DNA from: Schistocerca nitens
Lineage: Eukaryota > Arthropoda > Insecta > Orthoptera > Acrididae
Reading direction: 5' to 3'
Assembly (NCBI RefSeq): GCF_023898315.1
Contig: NC_064616.1
Location: 703,357,389 to 703,421,388, forward strand
Length of the DNA stretch: 64,000 nt
Positions 11,258 through 22,109 of the stretch are shown here, one piece after another. The translations under genes were made by a program, and so were the position numbers. The notes under the pieces are model-generated. The model worked only from the letters and a program-made list of their open reading frames with translations. It was not told where the DNA came from and did not search any database. Positions within the stretch are counted from its first letter, which is position 1, and every line of letters starts with the position of its first letter.

Positions 11258-13708
11258 TCTAGCTCTTCTACATCTTCATCTACATACATCTACATAATCC
11301 GCAAGCCACCTGACCGTGTGTGGCGGAGGGTACCTTGAGTACCTCTATCGGTTCTCCCTTCTATTCCAGTCTCGTATTGATTGTGGTACGAAAGACTATC
11401 GGTATGTCGGTATGCCTCTGTGTGGGCTCTAATCTCTCTGATTTTATCCTCATGGTCTCTTCGCGAGATACACGTAGGAGGGAGTAATATACTGCTTGAC
11501 TCCTCAGTGAAGGTATGTTCTCGAAACTTCAACGGAAGCCCGTACCGAGCTACTGAGCATCTCTCTTGCAGAGTCTTCCACTGGAGTTTATCTATCATCT
11601 CCGTAACGCTTTCGCGATTACTAAATGATCCTGTAACGAAGCGCGCTACTCTCCGTTGGATCTTCTCTATCTCTTCTAACAACCCTATCTGGTACGGATA
11701 TCACACTGGCCAGCAGTATTCAAGCAGTGGGCGAACAAGTGTACTGTAACCTACTTCCTTTGTTTTCGGATTGCATTTCCTTAGGATTCTTCCAATGAAT
11801 CTCAGTCTGGCATATGCTTTACGGACGATAAATTTTATATGGTCATTCCATTTTAAATCACTCCTAACGCCTACTCCCAGATAATTTATGGAATTGCTTC
11901 CAGTTGATGACCTGCTATATTGTAGCTAAATGATAAAGGATCTTTCTTTCTATGTATTCGCAGCACATTACAATTGTCTGCATTGAGATTTAATTGCCAT
12001 TCCCTGCCCAATGTGTCAATTCGTTGCAGATCCTCCTGCATTTCAGTACAATTTTCCATTGTTACAACCTCTCGATATACTACAGCATCATCCGCAAAAA
12101 GCCTCAGTGAACTTCCGATGTTACCCACAAGGTCATTTATATATATTGTGAATAGCAACGGTCCTACGACACTTCCCTGCGGCACACCTGAAATCATTCA
12201 TACTGCGGAAGACTTCTCTCCACTGAGGATGACATGCTGCGTTCTGTTATCTAGGAACTCTTCAATCCAATCACACAATTGGTCTGACGGTCCATGTGCT
12301 CTTACTTTGTTCATTAAACGACTGTGGGGAACTGTATCAAACGCCTTGTGGAAGTCAAGAAACACGGCATCTACTTGGGAACCAGTTTCTATGGTCCTCT
12401 GAGTGTCGTGGACGAATAGCGCGAGCTGGGTTTCACACGATCGTCTTTTTCGAAACCCATGCTGATTCCTACAGAGTAGATTTCTAGTCTCCAGAAAAGT
12501 CATTATACTCGAACATAATATGTGGTCCAAAATTCAACAACTGACCGACGTTAGAGATATAGGTCTATAGTTCTGCTCATTTGTTCGACGTCCCTTCTTG
12601 AAAACGGGGATGACCTGTGCCCTTTTCCAACCTTTTGCAACGCTACGCTCTACGCTCTTCTAGAGACCTACGGTACACCGCTGTAAGAAGGGTGGCAAGT
12701 TCCTTCGCGTACTCTTTGTAAAATCGAACTAGTATCCCATCAGGTCCAGCAGCCTTTCCTCTTTTGATTTTAATTGTTTTTCTATCCCTCAATCATAAAT
12801 TTCGACATCTACCATTTTGTCATCTTTGTGACAATCTAGAGAAGGAACCACAGTGCAGTCTTCCTTTGTGAAACAGCTTTGGAAAAAGACATTTAGTATT
12901 TAGGCCTTTAGTCAGTCATCCTCTGTTTCAGTACCACTTTGGTCACAGAGTGTCTGGACATTTTGCTTTGATCCACCTACCGCTTTGATATAAGACCAAA
13001 ATTCCTTAGGATTTTCAGCCAAGTCAGTACACAGAACTTTACTTTCGAATTCGTGAACGCCTCTCGCATAGCCCTCCTCACACTACATTTCGCTTTGTGT
13101 AATTTTTGTTTGTCTGCAAAGCTTTGGCTATGTATATGTTTGCTGTGAAGTTCCCTTTGCTTCCCTAGCAGTTTTCTAACTCGGTTGTTGTACCACGTGG
13201 CTCTTTTCCATCTCTTACGATCTTGCTTGGCACATCCTCATCTAATGCATATTGTACGATGGTTTTGAACTTTGTTCACTGATCCTCAACACTATCTGTA
13301 CTTGAGATAAAACTTTTGTATTGAGCCGTCAAGTACTCTGAAATCTGCTTCTTGTCACTTTTGCTAAACAGAAAAATCTTCCTACCATTTTTAATATTTC
13401 CATTTACGGCTGAAATCACCGATGCTGTAACCGCTTTATGATCGCTCATTCCCTGTTCTGCGTTAACTGTTTCAAATAGTTCGAGTCTCTTTGTCACCAG
13501 AAGGTCTAATATGTTATCGCCACGAGTCGGTTCTCTGTTTAACTGCTCAAGGTAGTTTTCAGATAATGCACTTAAAAAAATTTCTCTTTGTCCTTGCCAC
13601 CCGTTATAAACGTTTGAGTCTCGCAGTCTATATATGGTAAATTAAAATCTCCACGCAAAACTATAACATGGTCGGTAAATGTACTCGACATATTTTCCAA
13701 GTTTTCCT
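11258..13708 (-). mobile_element. 5'-truncated LINE (LINE-A), CR1/jockey group
   Basis: On the minus strand the element runs from the end of an apurinic-type endonuclease (GDFNLPYIDC near 13640; SDHKAVTA near 13430) through a reverse transcriptase (PDGILVRFYK near 12735; HGFRKRRSCETQLAL near 12450; FLDFHKAFDTVPHS near 12340; SGVPQGSVVGPLLF and FADDAVVY near 12190-12090). The C-terminal IQRRVARFVTG block follows, then a hexamer tail of TACATC type at 11258-11297. A TGA at 12198-12200 breaks the frame where the copy at 62535-63504 has AGA (Arg). The 5' end, including the start of the endonuclease, is missing, typical of incomplete reverse transcription. Confidence 0.85.
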
Positions 13709-14935
13709 TCTAGGAGGTCGAGGAATCTGCCCACACTTATGCAGCGACCACACGTTAGATATCAAAGTACGCAACGTATGTTTTGTTGTAAGTCAATAAG
13801 CAGCCATATTCGATTTCTCCATGGCATCTTTTCCTTTCAACGCGACGCATTCCTCAAACCTAGTTTCCAGCCTCCTTCAGTTTGACTAAAGTAACAGGCC
13901 CCGCAGACTGGGCAATCAATTTTATAAACTCCAGAAGCATGAAATAGATTCATTGTATCTACAGTATGTTGCAAAATACATCCTAGGCTATTTTTGGTTC
14001 CAAAAGATAGTGTCACGTTGTACTTTCTAAATACAGTTGCAATCTTTGTATTCATTTTTCCATAGTAAGGTAAACTAATAAACTTAGAATCTTCTTTGGA
14101 AGCCATATTATTATAAGCGCCCTCTTATTTTTATATTTATTAGCTATTTTCTTATATATATTACCTACAAAATCATGTGGATAGTTATTCACTTTTGCAA
14201 AGTGCCTTACTGCTGCCATTTATCATCGTGTTCGTCTTTTGACAATGGAATTTTGAACAGCCGATTGATAGCAAAATTGAAAAGTGCCTTCTTGTGTTGA
14301 ATTGGGTGGTTTGACATAAAATCTACAATACTATCGGTACAAGTTTCTTTTCGAAAGATACCAAGGGTGTGCTTGCCATTTTCCTTCAGAATTGATAGAT
14401 CTAGAAAAGTAATAGATCTATTGTTTCAGTCTCACATGTAAATTTAATCGTTTGATGCAAGTTATTAAATATGGATACTATGGTGTTGATTATCACTTCG
14501 TTACCCTTTATTAACAGCAGGGTACAGTCCACGTACCTAAAGCAGTATACAATTTTGTCTGTCCATGACGTATTTTCAAAAAATAATCTGTTTTCTAGAT
14601 AATTAACAAAAATATATCAGCGAGCAATGCAGATAGTGAGCTCCCCATATAAATCTGAAGAAGTTAAATTTCAGAATTATGGTGAGTAGCCTAATAAATT
14701 CATCTATTTCTCTCTCAGAAAGTTTGTTTTGTTCCATTACATTAATCTGAATTATCTGCACAATTTTGTTAATAGGTATGTTTGTGTATAAGTTGAACAT
14801 ATCTAAAGAAACAACTCTGGTTTCATCAGTTATTGTTGTATTGCTAATTTTATGCCACATGCATTCATAACCATGCAACCCTCCGCCAAAGCGGTACAAA
14901 GGCGCAAGAAAAACGAGAAGAAAACAGTAGAAATC
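13709..14935 (-). mobile_element. Penelope-like element remnant (RT plus GIY-YIG)
   Basis: The minus strand encodes RT blocks typical of Penelope-like elements: VVSLDMFNLYTNIP (about 14770-14815), then YVDCT near 14533-14547, where family members have YVDD, then a frameshifted ENGKHTLGIFRKETCTD-like segment near 14360. Downstream (13837-14106) is the GIY-YIG endonuclease start, SGVYKIDCPVCGACY followed by SQT. The second catalytic Asp of the RT is Cys and several frames are broken, so it is inactive. The GIY-YIG after the RT is the diagnostic Penelope arrangement. It adjoins LINE-A at about 13700. Confidence 0.8.
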
Positions 14936-15991
14936 AGAGGTATGGCCGAGACGATATCATGTAGTAACACCCCCGCCAAAACTTGAGATTTTAATTACAT
15001 GAATCCGTCTACATGTAAAGATGAAAAAAATGGATTGCGGTGTCGCCGATTAGCATCTGGTAGTTCTATGCATCTCAGTTATAATAACAGATTGTAGTAA
15101 TTACTTTATTTTACCTCGAGCTATTTATAATTTTGTAATATTTGTCTAATTAAAAAAAATGGATTTGTATCACGTTATGTTGGGTTCGATCATGTGTATG
15201 TGTCGGCAATCCGAGTACATCATAAGCGCGTAGTTTACCCGATATTGATAACTGATTGCTTGAAATTCTCTGTGGATTTGAGAATTATTTCCAAAAGATA
15301 TAGACTCTTTATACACAACTGCTTTCTCTGCGAATATATTCGAACAACAAACTCACCTCCACCTTGTGGTACAATGGACACTACTTCCGCTTCTTTAGGA
15401 TGACACAATAAGATATTTTTGCTTGGTAGTCTTCAGTCCAATGACATACCTCTTCAAATATTAGTCGTGGACGTATTTCGTTTACATTGCGAAACTTTAT
15501 AAATAACTTTCGGACAGTCAAAACACGGCATTAATTTGAACTTCACTGTTTCCAGCCTAATAACTCTGATGAAAGGCAGAACAGGCTGACTTCCCAGAAG
15601 CAGTGCTTGCGAAAACCAGAATGATACCTATAGATGAGTTTATTGGTAGCCAGCGAAATTATCGTAGTGAGCGCGAAATGTTTCACAACTTTCAGACATA
15701 TTTAAGTCATTGAGATAAGTCTATAGTCTTGGACAACTGTCCTACTACCCTTTATAGGCCTTTATTACTCTAGGCCGTTAGGCAGCGCAGACAAATATGC
15801 CACCAACGGCGCAGCAATCTCTCGTTTTTCTGGCCAAGGGAGTTCGGCCGTTCTCGCCAGTGAGCAGTCGCAGTTTGCTTTTTATTTTCTTCGCACTTTT
15901 TTTTCTGGGTACTGTTTTAAGTACCAGACGCGTATACTTCAGTATGTATAGTAAACTGCAGATTGTCACTGTGCAAAGGAGCAAAAGTGCA
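14936..15991. other. no gene recognised
   Basis: No motif recognised. The stretch 15790-15990 has open frames on both strands but no similarity I can name. It is continuous with 16196 onward once the SINE at 15992-16195 is removed. Confidence 0.4.
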
Positions 15992-16195
15992 AAAAAATGT
16001 TCAAATGTGTGTGAAATATTATGGGACTTAACTGCTAAGGTCATCAGTCCCCTAAGCTTACACACTACTTAACCTAAATTATTCTAAGGACAAACACACA
16101 TACCCACGCCCGAGGGAGGACTCGAACCTCCGTCGGGACCAGCCGCACAGTCCATGACTGCAGCGCCACAGACCGCTCGGCTAATCCCGCGCGGC
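15992..16195 (-). mobile_element. tRNA-derived SINE (SINE-Ib variant)
   Basis: Minus-strand copy of a SINE-I relative: head GCGGGATTAGCCGAGCGGTC (A box) at the right end, B box GGTTCGAGTCCTCCC near 16120, and a tail reading TTTGAACATTTTTTT on the minus strand. AAAGTGCA flanks both sides (target duplication). Related copies lie at 44600-44792 and 50560-50948. Confidence 0.85.
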
Positions 16196-16216
16196 ACGCG
16201 AAAGTGCAGGCATGAC

Positions 16217-16281
16217 AAAAGGGAAAAGCATGAAGCTGGAAGAAGTCGTTAAAGATTGCCAGAAGTTACTGGACACAAAGG
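16217..16281 (+). other. short exon-like stretch with donor-like site
   Basis: An ATG (16213 or 16231) opens a Lys-rich frame (starting MTKGKSMKLEEVVKDCQKL) that meets GTGAGTA, a perfect metazoan 5' splice donor, at about 16281. Read through the donor, the frame stops some 16 codons later. No downstream acceptor or second exon is recognisable, and no protein family is suggested. It could equally be the first exon of a transposase or chance. Confidence 0.2.
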
Positions 16282-16929
16282 TGAGTACCAAAGATTTCAT
16301 TTGTGCAGCTGAAGAACAGCTCGCAATTTAGGACGCCATTTCTGAAGTTTACAGTAGTAAGCAATTACAACTAAATGCTTGTAATAAAATTATTTGTATA
16401 TTGCCACCAAATTTTGATGAGCGGTCCTTGGCTGAGAGGAATAGCCCTGGCGCCGCAGTGTAATAGGATCCGTATGATACAATGCCCCGCCACGTGTCTC
16501 TGCCTCCAGTGGCTGCCAACAACACAACGTGGGGCACGGCAGCCAGTCAGTAGCCAGCCGGCTGCATTAATCTAATTGGCTCCTTAACAATCAGTTCCCA
16601 ATGACGAGCAGCGCCAGCGGTGGCGCAGCAGTCTGCGTCGCCTGGCGGCCTAGTGTAATAAAGGCGTTACTGATTGGACTGACATGTGACATGTGGCTTT
16701 TGCCAATTCAATACACCCCAGCTGGGTAGCGCTACGTCGCTAAACTATAGTTAAATTCTTTTATCTTGGCGGCTCGCGCATGTCCGCCCAGACGCGGGAG
16801 ATTGCTGCGTTGCCAGTTGTAAACGACACACGCGCCAAGAGAAGCAGCGCCATAGTATAGTATAGTTCGCAAACTTACGTTTAGGGGGAGCGCGCAATTT
16901 ATGAAGTAATGCCACCACGGCCGCATTAA
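16282..16929. other. no gene recognised
   Basis: Mixed-composition sequence with several GC-rich stretches; I recognise no gene or named repeat. Open frames on both strands lack motifs. Confidence 0.35.
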
Positions 16930-17080
16930 CCCTTTCGCTGCTACAGAGACGTGCTCCCCGCATTCCGCGCTGTGCGCGATTTTGTCATAACTGCACTCCT
17001 CGCCTGTGCAGACACATGATGTTCCGACTGCTTTCACAAAAACTATTTGGCCAAAAACCTGATTTTTACACATATTCTTG
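16930..17080 (+). repeat. piggyBac-like terminal sequence
   Basis: TTAACCCTTTCGCTGCTACA starts at 16927. A TTAA target followed by CCCTTT is the typical end of piggyBac-family elements and their non-autonomous derivatives, and I recognise the following 100 bp as part of such a repeat in grasshoppers. The opposite end (CCCTTT inverted next to TTAA) was not found nearby, so this is a truncated element. Confidence 0.4.
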
Positions 17081-18964
17081 ACTGATACCTTCCCCCATAA
17101 ATGACTTAATTTTGTTTCGATATTCTACTCAGTGATTGTACAGCATTAAATGTAGTAAACCAGTGCACGAAATTTCGAAGAGTTTGCAGAGGTGAAAGTC
17201 CATAGCGTATACTTCCCCTATGGTCGATTTTAGTTGCCACAATGTTGAGAGTGAAATGTGGACAAGATACCTAAATGTCATATAAAATTTACTGTGTAAC
17301 AATATCTCATATAATTTAAGTACCAGATAGGTATCGTATGTAATATTGAGAAATATTCCGTCTTTCACGACTGTAATAAAAGTTTTATTTACACCGGGCG
17401 TGTTTGGCTTTATTTTAAAGCACTTCAATCAATCAAAAGGAAGTAGACAAAATACATTAAACCAAACTGTGGACTTACAAACACATTAGGACTTGAATAT
17501 ACTGTGTATCAGTGAAGTGCTCTCAGCTATGTCAAATATAATTTTTGTGTGTGGCTCACACAAACAGCATTTATTTGCTAAAACACTGATCAGCCGACAC
17601 AAACGTTGAATATTGTGTTACCGCAGCACAAAACTACGGAAGGTTACTTGGCAATGGAGGAGACAAAATACTGTCCACTGAAGATGCTTCAAAAGAGAAA
17701 AACGCGTCTGGCCTAAATAAGACGCTTATTACAGTTGCAGAAGAGGAATATGTTTCAAATTCTGCTCTAAATAATACTTTTAATACTGTCGCAAAAGAAT
17801 ATATCTCAATATGAATAGTAAAACAGCGACTGTGGAAGAGAAGATATACAAACAAAACAGATAACATGAATATTGTATGTGTGCCTTTTCATTGTTTTTA
17901 ATTGCTGTGAAAAGAAATATTGGAGAACAAAATTAGAAAAACCGAAAACCTATTGTGGTTATAATGAAGAGACAAAGCATCAGAAATTTCAAAAAATTTC
18001 ATTCAAACGAATAAAATTCATGCAGTAAGACACTTCGACATTATTTTTAAATAAAGAAGATATTACATTCCGATCCAGGTTTGATCTCATACCCTTTCGC
18101 TTGGTAGCCAAACACGTTAACATTTACGCTAACATAGTTCATCGTTTGACATAACTCCTGGAGGACTCTAAACTATCACACAATATACCGACAAACACAG
18201 CTGGTATGACTATGAATTACTAACGTTTCGTCGAAGTACAATAGGAAATAAACAATTACCGTGGTTCTTTATTGTGAAAACGCGGTTTGTGAGAATGATA
18301 CAAACACCTTGCCTTGCTATCGCCTGAATTAGGGGGGCTAATTGCTAGTTTGGTTTAATTAATTAATAGAATATGAAGCAATTGGTATAAAGGATGCTTT
18401 TTTCCAAACTTTCTATAAAAGAAAGTCTGCTATCAGGACATTGCTTTCGTTCTGTTACCTTATTTATGACTGAACGTTTCTAAAACTGAAGACACTCGTC
18501 CATGCTCTGCACTGCAGTCGAGCTTTGGCAACGTCGTTCTCTGTTCATTGTCTGACTGTGTTTTGTGACGTCAGATGCGTAGAACGAACCTAAACTCGGC
18601 CGCCGTCGTAAATGACGCGCACTTTAGCACCTGCAGGCCGCATGCAAAATCTAAGGGGTGTCAAAAAGGATGCATCTCACTCCGGCACCTAGAATCCGTG
18701 AATGGCTGCCTCTGTACAGAGACGTTTTTAAAATTCTCAGCACAAGTGTTTGAGTAGCACAAAGAGAGTTGCCGATCTCATCGGGTCTTAGAGGGACTCT
18801 TTCTTTCGTCGACTGGTTTTGAACGGTCCCTGGTGGTTCCACCCTCTACACCAGACCAAAAATTCCGGTCATGCCACACTCCAAAGAAGTGTGATCACAG
18901 TCAGCGGAGATGTAGGCCCACTATGACTTTATAGAAGGGTTAAATCATCTGTGGAGTGTCAATA
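17081..18964. other. no gene recognised
   Basis: AT-rich sequence; the short open frames lack motifs, and no repeat family is recognised. Confidence 0.4.
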
Positions 18965-19138
18965 GTGTCAATGATTGTCAACCCCGTTCTGTTGCTCATC
19001 GCACTGAGAATTGTAGTTTTCGACTACTAAATGTATGGGAAACAACGTTCTCTTTTGACGTTGAGTCCCATACATTTAGTAGTCAGAAACTACAGTTCTC
19101 AGTGCGATGAGCAACAGGACGAGGCTGGGAATGATTTC
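18965..19138. repeat. long inverted repeat (hairpin)
   Basis: Two arms of about 50 bp are nearly perfectly complementary: GTTGCTCATCGCACTGAGAA (18991-19010) pairs with TTCTCAGTGCGATGAGCAAC (19096-19115), and ACTAAATGTATGGGA (19026-19040) with TCCCATACATTTAGT (19066-19080). The intervening 25 bp can extend the stem through AACG/CGTT. Weaker pairing continues outward, giving up to about 80 bp per arm. It could be a foldback element, the core of a MITE or a small-RNA hairpin; no TSD was seen. Confidence 0.8.
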
Positions 19139-19845
19139 ACTCACGCTCTTTATATCACACCCTCAGGCGTTATCGCGTCGATTCTTAGTGCGGTCAATCT
19201 GAAATATTTTCCTCGGTCATCCATAAGAAAACCGCACGATTTCAACGCTGCACTTCTGCGTTATTACCTCAATCGCAGAGACGTCAAGAGAAGAGGTTAA
19301 ATGTGGCTAAGAGGGGGTGTGACGACCTTCCCATTGTGTGACACGGCCACGGTGGCGTTGGGCAGAATTGAGAAGAAATTTGTTGCCAATATGACATCAT
19401 TAATCCACCATACATGTCACATGAACTTCTGAGCTCTAGCCTTTTTTTCGCATGTGTCGTCGTCTTGCTGTTTGAAGCGTCGCTGTGTCCGAGGGTAATG
19501 TCGCAGGGAGCCACGCTTTTGCACCACTACAGAAAAAGTTTGTAGGCACCTTTGAGCCAAACCGTAAACTTCTGTGTCGCAATGAGAGACGAGTATGCGG
19601 CTACGAAGAAACGGCTGTTTAATTGTGTTTCGCATTGTATTTTAATCTCACTTTTACGCTTTTCTTCTGCCAGATTATCTCGCACTCTCTTTAATTGCCT
19701 CTTTAGAAATTACAGAGTTTACATTGCGATAAATATTCCGTTACCACTCGTGCCTAGTCTATCTTTCAGGTCTGTAAATACAACTGTCAAAAATAATTTA
19801 GTCATCCTCACGAGATATCACGCGAATACCTTGTAACACCCGTTA
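19139..19845. other. no gene recognised
   Basis: Two modest open frames (for example 19031-19300 on the plus strand, which overlaps the hairpin) have no recognisable motif. Confidence 0.35.
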
Positions 19846-20032
19846 TAGCCTTGAAAACGACCTCATTTCGGCGAAGAAGTGACTCCACAAATTTCTTCGG
19901 GCATGCTATATTCAGGTGAAGCCTTTCATTGCTTATTAGATCCCGTAGAACTACCAGACTGCGGGGATGCTGACCGCTACGTTTCATTCACTCTTCCACA
20001 AAGTCTCAAGTTAGACATTTAGAACGGGAATG

Positions 20033-20430
20033 GAAATGGAAATAAGCGTTTGGCGTCATTGGCTGGTAGGCGGGGCAGGTCCAGCCGCCTTGGTGCAGGT
20101 CTTATTATTACATTCGACGCCATATTGGGCGACCTGAGCGCCGGATGGGGATGAAATGATGATGAAGACAACACAACAAACAGTCCCTGAGCGGAGAAAA
20201 TCTCCGACCCAGCCGGGAATCGAACTCGGGCCCGTAGGACGGCAATCCGTCACGCTGACCCTATTTTTTTCGATTTTGTCGATTTTGTTAGTCGCATCTG
20301 CTAGGGGCGGACGTTGTAAGACACCCTTTAAAGTTCGTTGTTGATCGATTAACTAAGTTTTTTTTTTTTATTACAGAGGGCAGTTAACCCTCTGACGGAA
20401 CACGCTGAGCTACCGTGCCGGCGCTATCGG
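20033..20430 (-). mobile_element. SINE-II interrupted by SINE-C
   Basis: Same family as 4917-5157, in reverse orientation: tail at 20033, AAGTCGCCC-type core near 20122, B box GTTCGATTCCCGG near 20212-20224, A box at the right. The head is split after GATAGC by another SINE (20263-20422), and its last bases, GCTATCGGGG, continue at 20423-20432. AGAACGGGAATG occurs at 20021-20032 and 20437-20448, the target duplication of the outer SINE, so the nesting order is certain. Confidence 0.85.
20263..20422 (-). mobile_element. tRNA-derived SINE (SINE-C) in the A box of SINE-II
   Basis: Minus-strand sequence starts GCCGGCACGGTAGCTCAGCG at 20422. A short palindromic AGAGGGTTAACTGCCCTCT segment, an A-run and an AACTTAGTTAATCGATC segment follow, and it ends in an A-rich tail near 20263. 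It lies inside the D-arm/A box of the SINE-II, in the same orientation as its host. A second young copy is at 50752-50926; diverged copies are at 42321-42457 and 48200-48370. Confidence 0.85.
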
Positions 20431-20603
20431 GGAGACAGAACGGGAATGAGATCGGGTGATTTACTTTGTGGATCTACGTGCGATGGGGTCCGTGACTGTT
20501 CGTCAAACGGGAAACGTATACGTACAGCTCTGTGAACATGGCTGTTGTTCTCTTGGAAGACAGAATTGTCAACAGCGTACTCATCGTGAAGATCTACATT
20601 TAC

Positions 20604-21989
20604 GAAACTTCCTGGCAGATTAAAACTGTGTGCCCCACCGAGACTCGAACTCGGGACCTTTGCCTTACGCGGGCAAGTGCTCTACCATCTGAGCTACCGA
20701 AGCACGACTCACGCCCGGTACTCACAGCTTCACTTCTGCCAGTATCTCGTCTCCTACCTTCCAAACTTTACAGAAACTCTCCTGCGAACCTTGCAGAACT
20801 AGCACTCCTGAAAGAAAGGATATAGCGGAGACATGGCTTAGCCACAGCCTGAGGGATGTTTCCAGAATGAGATTTTCACTCTGCAGCGGAGTGTGCGCTG
20901 ATATGAAACTTCCTGGCAGATTAAAACTGTGTGCCCGACCGAGACTCGAACTCGGGACCTTTGCCTTTCGCGGGCAAGTGCTCTACCATCTGAGCTACCG
21001 AAGCACGACTCACGCCCGGTACTCACAGCTTCACTTCTGCCAGTATCTCGTCTCATACCTTCCAAACTTTACAGGAGCTCTCCTGCGAACCTTGCAGAAC
21101 TAGCACTCCTGAAAGAAAGGATATAGCGGAGACATGGCTTAGCCACAGCCTGAGGGATGTTTCCAGAATGAGATTTTCACTCTGCAGCGGAGTGTGTGCT
21201 GATATGAAACTTCCTGGCAGATTAAAACTGTGTGCCCGACCGAGACTCGAACTCGGGACCTTTGCCTTACGCGGGTAAGTGCTCTACCATCTGAGCTACC
21301 GAAGCACGACTCACGCCCGGTACTCACAGCTTCACTTCTGCCAGTATCTCGTCTCCTACCTTCCAAACTTTACAGAAGCTCTCCTGCGAACCTTGCAGAA
21401 CTAGCACTCCTGAAAGAAAGGATATAGCGGAGACATGGCTTAGCCACAGCCTGAGGGATGTTTCCAGAATGAGATTTTCACTCTGCAGCGGAGTGTGTGC
21501 TGATATGAAACTTCCTGGCAGATTAAAACTGTGTGCCCGACCGAGACTCGAACTCGGGACCTTTGCCTTTCGCGGGCAAGTGCTCTACCATCTGAGCTAC
21601 CGAAGCACGACTCACGCCCGGTACTCACAGCTTCACTTCTGCCAGTATCTCGTCTCCTACCTTCCAAACTTTACAGAAGCTCTCCTGCGAACCTTGCAGA
21701 ACTAGCACTCCTGAAAGAAAGGATATAGCGGAGACATGGCTTAGCCACAGCCTGAGGGATGTTTCCAGAATGAGATTTTCACTCTGCAGCGGAGTGTGTG
21801 CTGATATGAAACTTCCTGGCAGATTAAAACTGTGTGCCCGACCGAGACTCGAACTCGGGACCTTTGCCTTACGCGGGCAAGTGCTCTACCATCTGAGCTA
21901 CCGAAGCACGACTCACGCCCGGTACTCACAGCTTCACTTCTGCCAGTATCTCGTCTCCTACCTTCCAAACTTTACAGAAGCTCTCCTGC
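20604..21989 (-). repeat. tandem array of a 301-bp tRNA-like unit
   Basis: Units start at 20604, 20905, 21206, 21507 and 21808: exactly 301 bp apart, four complete and one cut after 182 bp. They differ at only a few positions. On the minus strand each holds a tRNA-like cloverleaf with A box TAGCTCAGATGGTAGAGC and B box GAGTTCGAGTCTC. The anticodon stem is TTGCC/GGCAA with a 7-nt loop in which the base corresponding to U33 is G, and the acceptor stem is imperfect, so a functional tRNA is unlikely. The predicted anticodon triplet alternates: CGT in units 1, 3 and 5, CGA in units 2 and 4. The pol III boxes could still allow transcription. The last unit ends abruptly where the LINE begins. Confidence 0.9.
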
Positions 21990-22109
21990 AGTCTGCCGCC
22001 GGCAGTGCTGCGAGGCGGTCACGCGCCAGAGCGCTGCGGGCGAGGCGCGCACGGTGTGTTTGTGTTTACTTCGGCCGCTGTTAAGTGCCGTTTTCCCTTC
22101 TAGACCACC

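Larger units (their letters stand above)
19846..20603 (-). mobile_element. Tc1-like transposon remnant (Tc1-C), split by SINEs
   Basis: Minus-strand translation on the right part (20440-20600) gives a decayed FQENN...HRA block followed by an SPDLIPV-like block, matching the DNARPHRA and SPDLNPIE region of Tc1 transposases. The left part (19850-20030) gives the C-terminal FVESLLRRNEV and AITGVTRY blocks (family: LVESMPRR, AKGGPTKY). The two halves are separated by a SINE-II that itself holds a SINE-C. The N-terminal half is missing. Relatives: 29141-30040 and 44938-45960. Confidence 0.7.

Noticed and set aside
19031..19300. 89-codon frame over the hairpin
   Set aside because: Begins within the inverted repeat and has no motif.
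20838..21968. Repeated 65-104 codon open frames on both strands
   Set aside because: They are shadows of the 301-bp tandem repeat, with the same frame copied each time.
20604..21989. Five tRNA genes
   Set aside because: A and B boxes and arms are present, but the acceptor stem is imperfect, the base at position 33 is G, and the units are tandem 301-bp repeats; called tRNA-like repeats.
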